Notes: generated by a model from the letters alone, not told the origin. Positions 8,767 through 19,610 are shown, counted from the first letter of the stretch. The stretch is DNA of 64,000 nucleotides from Mesorhizobium sp. CA8 (GCF_020164955.1 NZ_JAIUHG010000006.1:124001-188000), one strand, 5' to 3'. Numbers and translations: made by a program.

Positions 8767-9113
8767 TTGCGATGTCCACCCTTCGCAAGCGGCGATCCGA
8801 GGAGGGATCGGGCTCGACCTTTATCGGCAGCCTGGAATAAGTGCCTGTAAATACGACATTTTTACGGTCGCGATCTACTTATCGAACAAGGCTGCGTTCA
8901 ATTGGTATTGAGCTTAGCCGATTAGCCCAGCTTGCGGCATTAAAACCTTCAGTTTGAGTTAATTCCGGATTTGTCCACTAACGTTTCATTAACGCTGTTG
9001 CGCAAGTGCAACACAGATTGCACCAGAGCGGGACAGGACACAATAACACACGCCATACTGGCGCCGGTTGCCGCCAAAATCCGCGTAAAACGTTGCCGCC
9101 GGACGAGCCGGGC
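8767..9113. other. AT-richer intergenic region between two minus-strand genes
   Basis: About 350 bases without a supported gene, noticeably lower in G+C than the flanks. It holds the presumed promoter of the small gene ending at 8509. One structured element stands out: a perfect inverted repeat, TGTTGC / GCAACA, at 8996-9001 and 9008-9013 with a six-base spacer, possibly an operator. No RNA gene was recognised. Confidence 0.5.
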
Positions 9114-9491
9114 TCAATTCCCGTAGCGAGAGGCGATGTCGCGCGACAGCGTCTCGCCTTCCTTCATGTAGCGCGCGATGGCCTCGGTCGCCGAAGGCGT
9201 GCATCGCGTGTAGGTGCCGCTGAAGGAGCGGTAGCCCCGATTGAACGAGGCGATGAAGCGGGCACGCCGATCGGGATCGGGATTTTCGGACTCGAGCAGC
9301 TTTTCCATCTCGACCCGCCACTGGTCGCCTTTTTCGCCACAGAGATTGCGCAGGAAATGCAGCGATCCGAGCACTTCGGCCAAGCGCATCAGCCCGGGCT
9401 CGAAAGGCGCCTCGGCGGCGAACGCCGGGGGTGCCGCTACAGCGACGCTGACGGCGAGGCAGGCGGCGAAAAAAGCGGAAGCGCGGGTCAT
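9114..9491 (-). CDS. TIGR02301/DUF2385 family exported protein
   Basis: A 125-residue protein with a clear signal peptide (TRASAFFAACLAVSVAVAA, cleavage near AFA-AE) and a mature domain containing LMRLAEVLGSLHFLRNLCG, a single YTRCT motif and FNRGYRSFSGTY. This matches the TIGR02301 family, found in alphaproteobacteria and of unknown function. Two cysteines remain in the mature part and may pair in the periplasm. The frame also opens at a GTG (9566) overlapping the Nudix stop, but ATG 9491 places the signal peptide at the N-terminus and is preferred. Confidence 0.8.
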   Translation of the reverse strand: MTRASAFFAACLAVSVAVAAPPAFAAEAPFEPGLMRLAEVLGSLHFLRNLCGEKGDQWRVEMEKLLESENPDPDRRARFIASFNRGYRSFSGTYTRCTPSATEAIARYMKEGETLSRDIASRYGN

Positions 9492-9562
9492 CAAAGCCTT
9501 GCGGTGAAAGGGCAGGGCTTTGTGGCGAAACATTTTGTCGCCTGCAAGGCCATTCTGGAGAC

Positions 9563-9988
9563 TCACCGTCTGGCGCCTTGCGCGGGGCCGAGCAACTCCT
9601 CGGCGACCGAGAACACATCGCCGGCAAGCGGCATCGCTGCCATTTCCGCCAGCGTGTAGAACGCAGCGGTCTCGGCATCGTCGCTGGCAACGGGCTCGCC
9701 GCCGGCATAGGCGGCGCCGAACACCGTCAGCAGGTAGTCGACCGCGTGGTTTTCAGCATGGCCGTCGATATGGATGTCGCGCAGCGGGCGATAGCCTGTC
9801 GCCTCGAGCCCGGTTTCTTCCAGCAATTCGCGCGCAGCGGCCTCCGCCAGCGTTTCGCCCGGCTCGACCTTGCCGCCGGGATAGGCGTAGAGCCCTTGCG
9901 ACGGCGCCCGCCCGCGCTTGACCAGAAGCACGGTTCCGTCGCGCACGACCGCGACGGAAACGGCCGGTATGATCTTGCGCTGTTCCAT
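9563..9988 (-). CDS. Nudix hydrolase
   Basis: A 141-residue protein with a complete Nudix box: [20 protein letters not shown] followed by TGLEA, fitting GX5EX7REUXEEXGU. The N-terminus [21 protein letters not shown] suggests an MutT/ADP-ribose pyrophosphatase-like branch that cleaves nucleoside diphosphates linked to another moiety. It precedes the TIGR02301 gene on the same strand and is divergent from the YedK-like gene. The specific substrate is not evident. Confidence 0.9.
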   Translation of the reverse strand: MEQRKIIPAVSVAVVRDGTVLLVKRGRAPSQGLYAYPGGKVEPGETLAEAAARELLEETGLEATGYRPLRDIHIDGHAENHAVDYLLTVFGAAYAGGEPVASDDAETAAFYTLAEMAAMPLAGDVFSVAEELLGPAQGARR

Positions 9989-10105
9989 GCGTGCCGATCT
10001 TTCTGCAGCCTTTTGTGGACCGGTTGGGCGAGTCCAGCTTTAGCCGTTGCGGCCCGGCGGTTCCATCGCCACTTTCGTGGCACATCAATCGAAGAGCCCA
10101 GATCC

Positions 10106-10867
10106 ATGTGCGGACGCTTTGCCCTGACCGCTACGCCGGACCAGACCGCCGCCTTCCTTGGCCTGGCCGAGCTGGAGGAATTTCCGGCGCGCTACAACAT
10201 CGCGCCGACACAGCCGGTGCTGATGGCGCTTGCTGGTCCGCAGCGGGAACCTGGTTCGAACCTGCCGGACCGCCAGGCGATGCTGGTGCGCTGGGGCCTG
10301 ATTCCGGCCTGGGTCGAGGACACAAAGGCGTTTCCGCTGCTCATCAATGCCCGCTCCGAAGGCGTGCTGCAAAAAGCCTCGTTCAAGGCCGCGATGCGCC
10401 ACCGCCGCGCTCTTGTGCCGGCCTCCGGCTTTTACGAATGGCAGCAGTCGGGCTCGGCCAAGGGCCAGCCCTACTGGATCCGGCCGAAGCGAGGTGGGGT
10501 GATTGCCTTCGCCGGGCTGATTGAGACCTATGCCGAACCAGGCGGCTCGGAGATGGACACCGGCGCGATCATCACGACCGAGGCCAATGCCGGCATCGCC
10601 CATATCCATGACCGCATGCCGGTGGTCATCAAGGAACACGACTTCGCCCGCTGGCTCGATTGCCGCACGCAGGAGCCGCGCGCCGTGCTCGACCTGCTGA
10701 AGCCCGCCGAGCCCGATTTCTTCGAGGCGATTCCGGTTTCCGACCTGGTCAACAAGGTCGCCAACACCGGGCCGGAGATCCAGCAGCGCGGCATCGTTCC
10801 GCCGCAGGCCGAAAAACCCAGGCGCCAGAAGCCCGGCGCGGACGAAAACCAAATGACTTTATTTTAG
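10106..10867 (+). CDS. SOS response-associated peptidase (YedK/HMCES family)
   Basis: A 253-residue SRAP-domain protein. The essential Cys2 follows the initiator Met (CGRFALT), and the other signature segments are in place: ARYNIAPTQP, INARSEG, GFYEW and IHDRMPV. Family proteins form a thiazolidine DNA-protein crosslink with abasic sites in single-stranded DNA and so shield them during replication. ATG 10106 is fixed by the need for Cys at position 2; longer in-frame starts would bury it. Divergent from the Nudix gene with about 117 bases between them. Confidence 0.92.
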   Translation: MCGRFALTATPDQTAAFLGLAELEEFPARYNIAPTQPVLMALAGPQREPGSNLPDRQAMLVRWGLIPAWVEDTKAFPLLINARSEGVLQKASFKAAMRHRRALVPASGFYEWQQSGSAKGQPYWIRPKRGGVIAFAGLIETYAEPGGSEMDTGAIITTEANAGIAHIHDRMPVVIKEHDFARWLDCRTQEPRAVLDLLKPAEPDFFEAIPVSDLVNKVANTGPEIQQRGIVPPQAEKPRRQKPGADENQMTLF

Positions 10868-10942
10868 CGCAATTCCAGGAAAAGTGTGGAGCGGTTAGGT
10901 TCGGCGCCTTCGCCGTAACCTTCCGTTCGGATTGCGTCAAAC
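10867..10942. repeat. Rhizobial intergenic palindromic element with nested hairpin
   Basis: Begins in the stop codon region of the YedK-like gene with GCGCAATTCCAGGAAAAGTG and closes with GGATTGCGTC, so the outer ends pair. Similar palindromes are scattered in rhizobial genomes. Inside, GGTTCGGCG / CGCCGTAACC forms a second small hairpin that appears to interrupt the element. Confidence 0.55.
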
Positions 10943-11063
10943 CATCCAGCGGAAGGCTGCTTGCCTCGAAAGGCTGCTGTGGGGCCTTTCATCTCCAGGG
11001 CGCTCTTTTGGCGCCCTCATCGCCGGCGTCCCGCCGTCGGGGGACCGTGCCGATCGTACCTTT

Positions 11064-11219
11064 TCAAGCAGCGCGCGGCGAAACGATCTTCTGCGCCGGC
11101 TTCTTCTTCTTCGCGGTGTGGAGAAGGGCCGCGACGATCGCCGCCGGGCCGATCGCGCGGTAGTGGCTGGCGAGAGCCGGCTGCGCTTGTCGGTTCTGTT
11201 CCTGCTTGTTGCGAGGCAT
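11064..11219 (-). CDS. Small basic hypothetical protein
   Basis: A 51-residue, strongly basic product (PRNKQEQNRQAQPALASHYR, then a short alanine-rich hydrophobic stretch and a KKKKPAQK tail). A purine-rich GGGAAGAG lies about five bases before the ATG. It falls in an otherwise noncoding gap between the YedK-like gene and cysS. Its amino-acid pattern suggests a real nucleic-acid-associated or ribosome-associated small protein, but no family was recognised. A hairpin (AGGGCGC / GCGCCCT, 10997-11017) lies downstream. Confidence 0.5.
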   Translation of the reverse strand: MPRNKQEQNRQAQPALASHYRAIGPAAIVAALLHTAKKKKPAQKIVSPRAA

Positions 11220-11591
11220 TGTTCTCTTCCCTGGTAACGGCTTCGTGTTCAGCGTTTGGCGGCTGATTCGGACCAAATCGTGACACTTGGCGGGTCTAGC
11301 CGGCGAATGTTTCATAACTGTGCCGACATGTTTAATAAAATGTTTCGTCCTACCTTTACCTGTGATCCGACGACATCTTTCCTTGGCAGAGCGACTTGAC
11401 GGCAACACCTGCCGGCGCGATAAAGCCGCGCATGAAAACGTCTTTCGCCATTTGTGGCATTTGCATTATTGGCTAGCCTCGCGCTGGTCCGGACGTTTTC
11501 GCCTCATCTTTCCCCAGATCGGAAAAAACGCCCCGGCCAGCAGGCTGGAGCCTGATTTGCGCCTTCGGTGCAGACCCGGTTCCGGCTCAAG

Positions 11592-11635
11592 CATGACCCC
11601 GAAAAGCGGAAGCCGGTTTTCGGATAAGTCATGCT
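11592..11635. repeat. Rhizobial palindromic repeat upstream of cysS
   Basis: GCATGAC (11592-11598) pairs with GTCATGC (11629-11635) and inside it CCGAAAA (11600-11606) with TTTTCGG (11618-11624). This is the common short palindrome of rhizobial intergenic regions. It ends 27 bases before the cysS ATG, so it would be in the cysS leader if transcribed. The rest of 11220-11591 shows no supported gene. Confidence 0.65.
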
Positions 11636-11662
11636 CAACAAGAAACTAAGGACCGGGACCGC

Positions 11663-13114
11663 ATGTCTGACGCATCGAAGGGCCTCAGCCTCTACAACAC
11701 GCTAACGCGGGCCAAGGGACCTTTCGTCCCGATCGATCCGCAAAATGTGCGCATGTATGTCTGCGGCCCGACCGTCTACGACTTCGCCCATATCGGTAAT
11801 GCGCGCCCGGCGATCGTCTTCGACGTGCTCTTCCGTCTGTTGCGCCATCTCTACGGCGAAAGCCATGTCACGTATGTGCGCAACATCACGGATGTCGACG
11901 ACAAGATAAATGCCAGGGCGCTGCGCGACTTCGGCGACGACATTGCGGCCGGAAAGCTCTCGCTCAACGACGCGATCCGCAAGGTCACCGAAAAGACCGC
12001 CGACCAGTACCACAAGGACATCAAGGCTCTCGGTTGCCTTGAGCCGACATTCGAGCCGCGGGCCACCGAGTTCGTTGCGCCCCGCGCCGACGGCAAGGCT
12101 GACATGCTGTCGCTGATTGCGCAACTGATCGAGCGCGGCCACGCCTATGTCGCCGGCGGCGAAGTGCTGTTCGACACCGCCTCGATGCCGGACTATGGCG
12201 AGCTCTCGAAGCGCAATCTCGACGAGCAGCAGGCCGGCGCGCGCATCGCCGTCGACGCGCACAAGAAGAACCCCGGCGATTTCGTGCTGTGGAAATTGTC
12301 TTCGCCCGAAGAGCCCGGCTGGGAGAGCCCGTGGGGCAGGGGCCGGCCCGGCTGGCACATCGAATGCTCGGCCATGTCGGCCGCCTATCTCGGCGAGGTT
12401 TTCGACATCCATGGCGGCGGGCTGGACCTGATCTTTCCGCACCACGAGAACGAGATAGCCCAGTCGCGCTGCGCGCACGGCACCAAGGTCATGGCTAATG
12501 TCTGGATGCATAACGGCTTTCTGCAGGTAGAGGGCCAGAAGATGTCGAAGAGCCTCGGCAACTTCTTCTCGATCCATGAGCTGCTGGAGACCGAGACTTT
12601 CGGCGGCCGCACCTGGCCGGGCGAGGTGCTCAGGCTGGCAATGCTGATGACGCATTACCGTGAGCCGATCGACTTCTCCGTGCGCAAGCTGGAGGAGGCG
12701 GAGAACACGCTGCGCAAATGGAAGCGCGCCGCCGACCTCGCGCCTGTGGCGGCAAAAGAATTGCCGGCCGAGGTGGTGGAAGCGCTGTCGGACGATCTCG
12801 CCACTTACACTGCCTTGCAGCGGCTGACGCAGCTTGCCGGCGAGGCGGTCGATGCCGGCGGCAATGTCGGGAATGGCGCAGCCGCTTCGCTAAAGGCAGC
12901 GCTGGCCTTTCTCGGCTTCGATACGGGCGCGGCCAAGGTGGACGAGGCGGCGATCGCCAAGGCGATCGCGGATCGTCTGGAGTTTATCGCTGCCAAGAAC
13001 TGGGCCGAGGGTGATCGCATCCGCAATGAGCTACTGGCGCAGAGCGTGCAACTGAAGGACGGAAAGGACCCCGTGACCGGCGAGCGCGTGACGACCTGGG
13101 AGATCAAGCGGTGA
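11663..13114 (+). CDS. cysS: Cysteinyl-tRNA synthetase
   Basis: A 483-residue class I aminoacyl-tRNA synthetase charging tRNA-Cys. The HIGH-type motif is FAHIGNARP near residue 40, the KMSKS loop is intact ([11 protein letters not shown]), and the zinc/cysteine-site segments [18 protein letters not shown] and [14 protein letters not shown] are all present. The length is normal. It stands alone transcriptionally; a palindromic repeat lies just upstream and a paired inverted repeat just downstream. Confidence 0.97.
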   Translation: MSDASKGLSLYNTLTRAKGPFVPIDPQNVRMYVCGPTVYDFAHIGNARPAIVFDVLFRLLRHLYGESHVTYVRNITDVDDKINARALRDFGDDIAAGKLSLNDAIRKVTEKTADQYHKDIKALGCLEPTFEPRATEFVAPRADGKADMLSLIAQLIERGHAYVAGGEVLFDTASMPDYGELSKRNLDEQQAGARIAVDAHKKNPGDFVLWKLSSPEEPGWESPWGRGRPGWHIECSAMSAAYLGEVFDIHGGGLDLIFPHHENEIAQSRCAHGTKVMANVWMHNGFLQVEGQKMSKSLGNFFSIHELLETETFGGRTWPGEVLRLAMLMTHYREPIDFSVRKLEEAENTLRKWKRAADLAPVAAKELPAEVVEALSDDLATYTALQRLTQLAGEAVDAGGNVGNGAAASLKAALAFLGFDTGAAKVDEAAIAKAIADRLEFIAAKNWAEGDRIRNELLAQSVQLKDGKDPVTGERVTTWEIKR

Positions 13115-13130
13115 GGGAACCTTGGCGATT

Positions 13131-13377
13131 GGCGAAGGCGCCGGTGACGGCCAATCTCCCCCCTTGCGGGGGAGATGTCCGGCAGGACAGAGGGGGGTGT
13201 GAAGGAACGCCAGCGTCCGAGCTTGCCCACTTTGGCGATAACCATCTTCTGAGAGCGCAGCACTCCCGAGTTTCGGCCACGCTGGCGGGGCAGCACCCCC
13301 CTCTGTCCTGCCGGACATCTCCCCCGCAAGGGGGGAGATTAGCCGGCGCGTCCGGTTTCGCTAATCTCCAGCGGAAG
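13131..13377. repeat. Paired palindromic repeat, family A (facing copies)
   Basis: Two copies of one unit in inverted orientation separated by roughly 90 bases. The core, AATCTCCCCC, a CTTGCGGGGGAGATG hairpin, then TCCGGCAGGACAGAGGGG, occupies 13152-13199 and, reversed, 13293-13341. The outer part, TGGCGAA ... CCAAT, extends each unit to about 75 bases. It fills the gap between cysS and the DUF559 gene. The same unit recurs near 34.6, 47.8 and 54.4 kb. Confidence 0.85.
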
Positions 13378-13388
13378 GCGGTCTGAAC

Positions 13389-13787
13389 ATGGGCCACGAC
13401 CGCTTTCCTCTTGGTCAGCGCAAGAACGCCAAGTCGATGCGCCGCGCGATGACCGATGCCGAGCTGAAACTCTGGAACGAGTTGCGCGCTCACCGGCTGA
13501 TGGGAATGAGCTTCAGGCGGCAAGTGCCCATCGGACCCTACATTGTCGATTTCGCATGTTCGGCATATCGCCTCATAATCGAGGTTGATGGCAGCCAGCA
13601 TGGTGATGCGGAACACTCTCGGCGGGACGAGGAAAGAACTGCCTATCTAGCTGCCGGAGGCTGGACCATTCTGCGCTTCTGGAACGACGACGTGATCCGC
13701 GATATCGACAATGTCTGCCAGCACATCGTCATCGTGGTCGGCCTTGCCGATGCGCCCGCGCCACAAACGGAGGAGTTCGTCCCGTGA
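13389..13787 (+). CDS. DUF559 endonuclease-like protein
   Basis: A 132-residue DUF559 protein, related to the Vsr-type restriction-endonuclease-like fold. Visible landmarks are MTDAELKLWNELR, FRRQVPIGPYIVDFAC, then LIIEVDGSQH, which would supply the Asp and Glu-x-Asp of a PD-(D/E)XK-type site, and GWTILRFWNDDV near the end. A role in DNA cleavage or repair is inferred from the fold only. Its stop overlaps the GTG of the next gene. It directly follows a paired palindromic repeat. Confidence 0.85.
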   Translation: MGHDRFPLGQRKNAKSMRRAMTDAELKLWNELRAHRLMGMSFRRQVPIGPYIVDFACSAYRLIIEVDGSQHGDAEHSRRDEERTAYLAAGGWTILRFWNDDVIRDIDNVCQHIVIVVGLADAPAPQTEEFVP

Positions 13788-14170
13788 TCGATCATCTTGG
13801 CATCAATGTTTCCAACTTCGGAAAGTCCAAGTCCTTCTACGACAAGGCGATGGCGCCGCTGGGGGCTTCCCTACTTTACATGGTGCCTGAGCAATATACT
13901 GGCGGCGCCAAGGTTGGCGGCTATGGTCGCGACCGGCCGGTGTTCTGGCTGAGCGACAGCACGGACAAGCCGAAATCCACCCAGCATGTCGCCTTTACCG
14001 CCCGCAGCCGCGCCGAGGTCGATGCCTTCCATGCGGCTGCACTTGTCGCCGGCGGCAGGGACAATGGCGCGCCGGGCCTGCATCCACATTATCACCCCAA
14101 CTATTACGGCGCCTTTGTCTTCGATCCCGACGGCAACAATGTCGAAGCGGTTTGCCATGACCCGGAGTAA
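13784..14170 (+). CDS. VOC (glyoxalase/dioxygenase superfamily) protein
   Basis: A 128-residue vicinal-oxygen-chelate protein: IDHLGINVSNFGKSKSFYDK at the start, HVAFTARSRAEVDAFH in the middle, and HYHPNYYGAFVFDPDGNNVEAVCH at the end, giving the metal-binding His/His/Glu pattern of the fold. GTG start at 13784 overlaps the DUF559 stop, implying coupled translation. Substrate unknown; lactoylglutathione lyase-like or simple binding roles are both possible. Confidence 0.88.
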   Translation: MIDHLGINVSNFGKSKSFYDKAMAPLGASLLYMVPEQYTGGAKVGGYGRDRPVFWLSDSTDKPKSTQHVAFTARSRAEVDAFHAAALVAGGRDNGAPGLHPHYHPNYYGAFVFDPDGNNVEAVCHDPE

Positions 14171-14209
14171 ACCCATGACCCGGAGTAAGCCGATACCCAG
14201 GAGTGAGCG

Positions 14210-14697
14210 ATGAGCCTCGACAACCGGCCGGTCTATACAGGTGGCTGCCAGTGCGGCGCCGTGCGCTTCCGCGTCGAAGGCGCGCTGGGAGACGCCTCGG
14301 TCTGCCATTGCCGCATGTGCCAGAAGGCGAGCGGCAATTTCTATCTGCCGCTGGTCTCGGTGCGCGGCGCTACGCTCGACTGGACGCGCGGCGAGCCGAA
14401 ACGCTTCCGCTCGTCCAATGCCGTCCGGCGCGGCTTCTGCGCCGAATGCGGCACGCCGCTGACCTTCGAGGCGCCGGATGGCATCGCGCTAGCGATTGCC
14501 GCCTTCGACGACCCGACCGGCATCGCGCCCACCATCCAGTGGGGCGTCGAAGCAAAGCTTCCCTATGTAGACGGCATCGCGAAACTGCCGTCCGAGGAGA
14601 CGATGGGCGATATCACGTCCGCGCCTTACCTCGCCGAGCTCGTCTCCTATCAGCATCCCGATCACGACACCGAGCAATGGCCGCCGGAGGAAAAACC

Positions 14698-14701
<4 letters not shown>
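14210..14701 (+). CDS. GFA family (glutathione-dependent formaldehyde-activating/CENP-V) protein
   Basis: A 163-residue zinc protein. The metal-binding cysteines appear as GGCQCGAVRFRV, CHCRMCQKASG and FCAECGTPLTF, the standard GFA arrangement. The family is named for formaldehyde-glutathione adduct formation, though many members have no proven activity. Its stop overlaps the ATG of a second GFA gene (ATGA), and the two share nearly identical DNA around GGCQCGAVRFRV, so they look like a tandem duplication. Confidence 0.92.
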
Positions 14702-16136
<1,435 letters not shown>

Positions 16137-16190
16137 TGATGCACGTTCGCGGCTCCACGGTGAAGGAGCGCGGGATTTCGAGCTACTGCC

Positions 16191-17807
16191 ATGACAAAGC
16201 AACGCCTCTACCTCTTCGACACGACCCTTCGCGACGGCCAGCAGACGCCGGGCATCGACTTTTCTGTCGAGGACAAGATCGCGATCGCCAAGCTGCTCGA
16301 CGACTTCGGCATCGACTATGTCGAGGGCGGCTATCCGGGCGCCAACCCGACCGACACGACCTTCTTCCAAAAGAAACGGACTGAGAGCGCGAAATTCGTC
16401 GCCTTCGGCATGACCAAGCGGGCAGGGCTCTCGGCTTCCAACGACCCGGGGCTGGCGGCGCTGGTGCAGTCGAAGTCGGATGCCATCTGCTTCGTCGCCA
16501 AGAGCTGGGACTATCATGTGCGCGTCGCGCTCGGCTGCACGAATGAGGAGAACCTGGACTCGATCAAGACCTCGGTCGAGACGGCAGTCGCGGCCGGCAA
16601 GGAGGCCATGGTCGACTGCGAGCATTTCTTCGACGGCTTCAAGGCCAATCCGGGCTACGCGCTGGCCTGTGCGAAAACCGCTTATGATGCCGGCGCGCGC
16701 TGGGTGGTGCTGTGCGACACCAATGGCGGCACGCAGCCTTCGGAGGTGCGGGAGATCGTTGGGAAGGTCATCGCCGGCGGCATCCTAGGCGATCATCTCG
16801 GCATCCACGCCCATGACGACACCGGCCAGGCGGTGGCGAATTCACTCGCCGCCGTCGAAGCCGGCGTGCGTCAGATCCAGGGCACTCTGAACGGCATCGG
16901 CGAGCGCTGCGGCAATGCCAATCTGATCACGATCATCCCGACGCTTTCGCTGAAGCCCGCCTTCGCCGACCGCTTCGAAACCGGCATTTCGGCCGAAGAT
17001 CTGACGGGGATATCCAGGCTCTCCCGCGCCTTCGACGAATTGCTCAACCGGGCGCCGGAAGCGCAGGCACCCTATGTCGGCTCCTCCGCCTTCGCCACCA
17101 AGGCCGGTATCCACGCCTCGGCCCTGGCCAAGGAGCCGGCGACCTATGAGCATGTGCCGCCGGAAGCCGTCGGCAACCGCCGCCGCGTCATGGTCTCCGA
17201 CCAGGGCGGCAAGGCCAATTTCCTCGCCGAGCTGAAGCGGCGCGGCATCGACGTGCCGAAGGACGATCATCGGCTCGACGCGCTGATCGCCGTGGTCAAG
17301 GAGCGCGAGGCGGAAGGCTATGCCTATGAGGGCGCCGACGCCTCTTTCGAGCTGCTCGCGCGAAAAATGCTGCACGGCCTGCCGGAGTTCTTCAACGTCA
17401 CGTCCTTCCGCTGCATGGTCGAGCGCCGCTTCGACGCCAACGGCAATCTGAAGACCGTCTCCGAGGCGATCGTGAAGGTGGAGGTCGACGGCGAGGAGAA
17501 GATGTCGGTCGCCGAAGGCCACGGCCCGGTCAACGCGCTCGACATCGCGCTGCGCAAGGATCTCGGCAAGTACCAGAACGAGATCGCCGATCTCGAGCTC
17601 GCCGATTTCAAGGTGCGCATCCTCAACGGTGGCACCGAGGCCATCACCCGCGTCCTCGTCGAATCGCATGATTCCACCGGCGCCCGCTGGTGGACGGTCG
17701 GCGTGTCGGAAAACATCATCGACGCCTCCTTCCAGGCGCTGATGGATTCGATCGTCTACAAGCTGATGAAGAACCGCGACATGGCGGGATTGGTGGCGGC
17801 GGAGTAG
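16191..17807 (+). CDS. cimA: (R)-citramalate synthase
   Basis: The 538-residue product is in the LeuA/HMG-CoA-lyase-like family and fits citramalate synthase: FDTTLRDGQQTPGIDFSVEDKI at the start, GGYPGANPTDT, DTNGGTQP, HAHDDTGQAVANS and a C-terminal LeuA-type regulatory domain. The enzyme condenses pyruvate and acetyl-CoA to citramalate, a threonine-independent route to 2-oxobutyrate and isoleucine. The full C-terminal domain suggests feedback control, usually by isoleucine. Confidence 0.93.
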   Translation: MTKQRLYLFDTTLRDGQQTPGIDFSVEDKIAIAKLLDDFGIDYVEGGYPGANPTDTTFFQKKRTESAKFVAFGMTKRAGLSASNDPGLAALVQSKSDAICFVAKSWDYHVRVALGCTNEENLDSIKTSVETAVAAGKEAMVDCEHFFDGFKANPGYALACAKTAYDAGARWVVLCDTNGGTQPSEVREIVGKVIAGGILGDHLGIHAHDDTGQAVANSLAAVEAGVRQIQGTLNGIGERCGNANLITIIPTLSLKPAFADRFETGISAEDLTGISRLSRAFDELLNRAPEAQAPYVGSSAFATKAGIHASALAKEPATYEHVPPEAVGNRRRVMVSDQGGKANFLAELKRRGIDVPKDDHRLDALIAVVKEREAEGYAYEGADASFELLARKMLHGLPEFFNVTSFRCMVERRFDANGNLKTVSEAIVKVEVDGEEKMSVAEGHGPVNALDIALRKDLGKYQNEIADLELADFKVRILNGGTEAITRVLVESHDSTGARWWTVGVSENIIDASFQALMDSIVYKLMKNRDMAGLVAAE

Positions 17808-17936
17808 GCCGCCGCCCTTCCTCGTCCCCAAAGTGAGGCGAGAACTGGGACCTCCTTGAACCATCACCAAAACTCCGTTGATCCATCATGATTTTGTGAT
17901 GGTCTTGGGCGCTCCGCTGGGCCATAGCGTTAGGCC

Positions 17937-18866
17937 ATGGTCACCGCTACAGCCGATCTCGATCAGGATGCCAAGGCCCGCCGCGGGTTCCTCCTGGCGC
18001 TTGGCGCCTATTTCCTTTGGGGGCTCTTACCCTTCTACATGAAGGCGGTGGCGCATCTGCCGCTTGCCGAGGTGATCGCCAACCGCGTCGTCTGGTCGGT
18101 GCCGATCGCGGCGGCGGTGCTCATCTGGGCCGGCCGCACCGCCGATTTCAAGGCGGCGATCCGCTCGCCGAAGAGCCTTGCCATGGCGGCGCTGACGGCG
18201 GTGCTGATCTCGATCAACTGGGGTATCTATGTCTGGGCGATCGCGGTCGACCGCACCGTCGAGACCGCGCTTGGCTACTATATCAACCCGCTGGTCAGCG
18301 TCGTCGTCGGCGCCGTGCTGCTCGGCGAGCGGCTCGACAGGCTGCAGATCGCCGCAGTAGCGCTCGCCACGATCGCGGTGACGGTGCTCACAGTCGAGGC
18401 CGGCAAATTGCCATGGGTATCGCTGGCGCTCGCCTTTTCCTTTGCCGCCTATGGCTTCTTCCGCAAGACGCTGCCGATCGGCCCGAGCCAGGGTTTTCTG
18501 CTCGAGGTGGTTTTGCTCTCGGTGCCGGCGCTTGGCTACATCGCCTACCTGATCGCCACCGGCCAGGATCATTTCATCTCCAGCAGCGGTGCCGACACGG
18601 CCTTGCTGATCGGCTGCGGTCCGGTCACCGCGGTGCCGTTGCTGCTGTTTGCCTTCGGCGCCAGGCTGCTGCGCCTGTCTACCATCGGCATCATGCAATA
18701 TATCGCGCCGACCATGGTGTTCCTGATCGCCGTGCTGATCTTCGATGAGCCGTTCGGCACCACGCAGGCGATCGCCTTCGCACTGATCTGGACGGCGCTG
18801 GCGATGTATTCATGGTCGATGTTCAGGGGCCGCGAGGTCCGCCCGCCGGCGCCCGCAACAAGATAA
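17937..18866 (+). CDS. rarD: RarD-type EamA (DMT) transporter
   Basis: A 309-residue inner-membrane protein with about ten hydrophobic segments. The N-terminus GFLLALGAYFLWGLLPFYMKAV and the internal WGIYVWAIAVDRTVETALGYYINPL are diagnostic of RarD within the drug/metabolite transporter superfamily. Substrate is not established for the family. Followed by a GST gene on the same strand. Confidence 0.92.
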   Translation: MVTATADLDQDAKARRGFLLALGAYFLWGLLPFYMKAVAHLPLAEVIANRVVWSVPIAAAVLIWAGRTADFKAAIRSPKSLAMAALTAVLISINWGIYVWAIAVDRTVETALGYYINPLVSVVVGAVLLGERLDRLQIAAVALATIAVTVLTVEAGKLPWVSLALAFSFAAYGFFRKTLPIGPSQGFLLEVVLLSVPALGYIAYLIATGQDHFISSSGADTALLIGCGPVTAVPLLLFAFGARLLRLSTIGIMQYIAPTMVFLIAVLIFDEPFGTTQAIAFALIWTALAMYSWSMFRGREVRPPAPATR

Positions 18867-18919
18867 GCAAGCGCAACGTTCTCCGTCTGAGATTGCGTGA
18901 CCAGGGGAAGGGGCGTCAG

Positions 18920-19606
18920 ATGTACGTTCTGCATATCGGCAACAAGAACTATTCGTCCTGGTCGCTGCGGCCATGGCTGCTGATGCGCGTCCTCAACATT
19001 CCGTTCGAGGAGCGGCTGACGCCGTTCCCGACCGGGCCGAGTTTCGAACTCTACCGACAATTCTCGCCTAATGGCCGGGTACCCTGCCTGGTCGATGACG
19101 GCTGGGCGGTCTGGGATTCGCTCTCGATCGTCGAATACCTGGCCGAACGCCACCAGGGCGTCTGGCCGGCGGAGGCGAAGGCGCGCGCCTGGGCGCGCTC
19201 GGCCGCCGCCGAGATGCATTCGAGCTTTACCGCGATGCGCAATGACTGCCCGATGAGCTGCGGCGTCCGCGTCCAGCCATTGCCGATGTCCGGCGCGCTG
19301 AAGCACGACATCTTCCGCTTGGGAGACTTGTGGAACGATGGCCTTGCGCGTTTCGGCGGGCCGTTCCTGGCCGGCGACCGTTTTGGTGCCGTCGATGCCT
19401 TCTTTGCCCCCATCGCATTCAGGGCGCAGTCCTATGGCCTGATTTTCGAAGGCGAAGCGGCTAACTATCCGCAGCGGCTGCTCGACCTCCCGGCCATGCG
19501 CGAATGGTACGCGGCCGGACTTGCCGAGACGTGGCGCGAACCCGGCCACGAAGCCGAAGTCCAGGCCGCCGGCACGATCGTCGAGGATTTGCGGGCAACC
19601 GCCTGA
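18920..19606 (+). CDS. Glutathione S-transferase family protein
   Basis: A 228-residue GST. The thioredoxin-like N-terminal domain begins YVLHIGNKNYSSWSLRPWLL and contains the conserved cis-proline region GRVPCLVDDG and SLSIVEYLAE; the C-terminal helical domain follows. ATG 18920 was chosen over in-frame codons that run back into rarD. The SSWS motif near the N-terminus supplies the likely catalytic serine. Convergent with the CorA-like gene, four bases away. Confidence 0.92.
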   Translation: MYVLHIGNKNYSSWSLRPWLLMRVLNIPFEERLTPFPTGPSFELYRQFSPNGRVPCLVDDGWAVWDSLSIVEYLAERHQGVWPAEAKARAWARSAAAEMHSSFTAMRNDCPMSCGVRVQPLPMSGALKHDIFRLGDLWNDGLARFGGPFLAGDRFGAVDAFFAPIAFRAQSYGLIFEGEAANYPQRLLDLPAMREWYAAGLAETWREPGHEAEVQAAGTIVEDLRATA

Positions 19607-19610
19607 AGCG

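Noticed and set aside
13131..13377. CRISPR-like repeat array
   Set aside because: Two inverted copies rather than direct repeats with regular spacers; no cas genes nearby.
14203..14697. Frame reading through the first GFA gene into the second
   Set aside because: Happens to be open but is Arg-rich and motif-free; the true first GFA gene is in another frame and the second starts at 14698.
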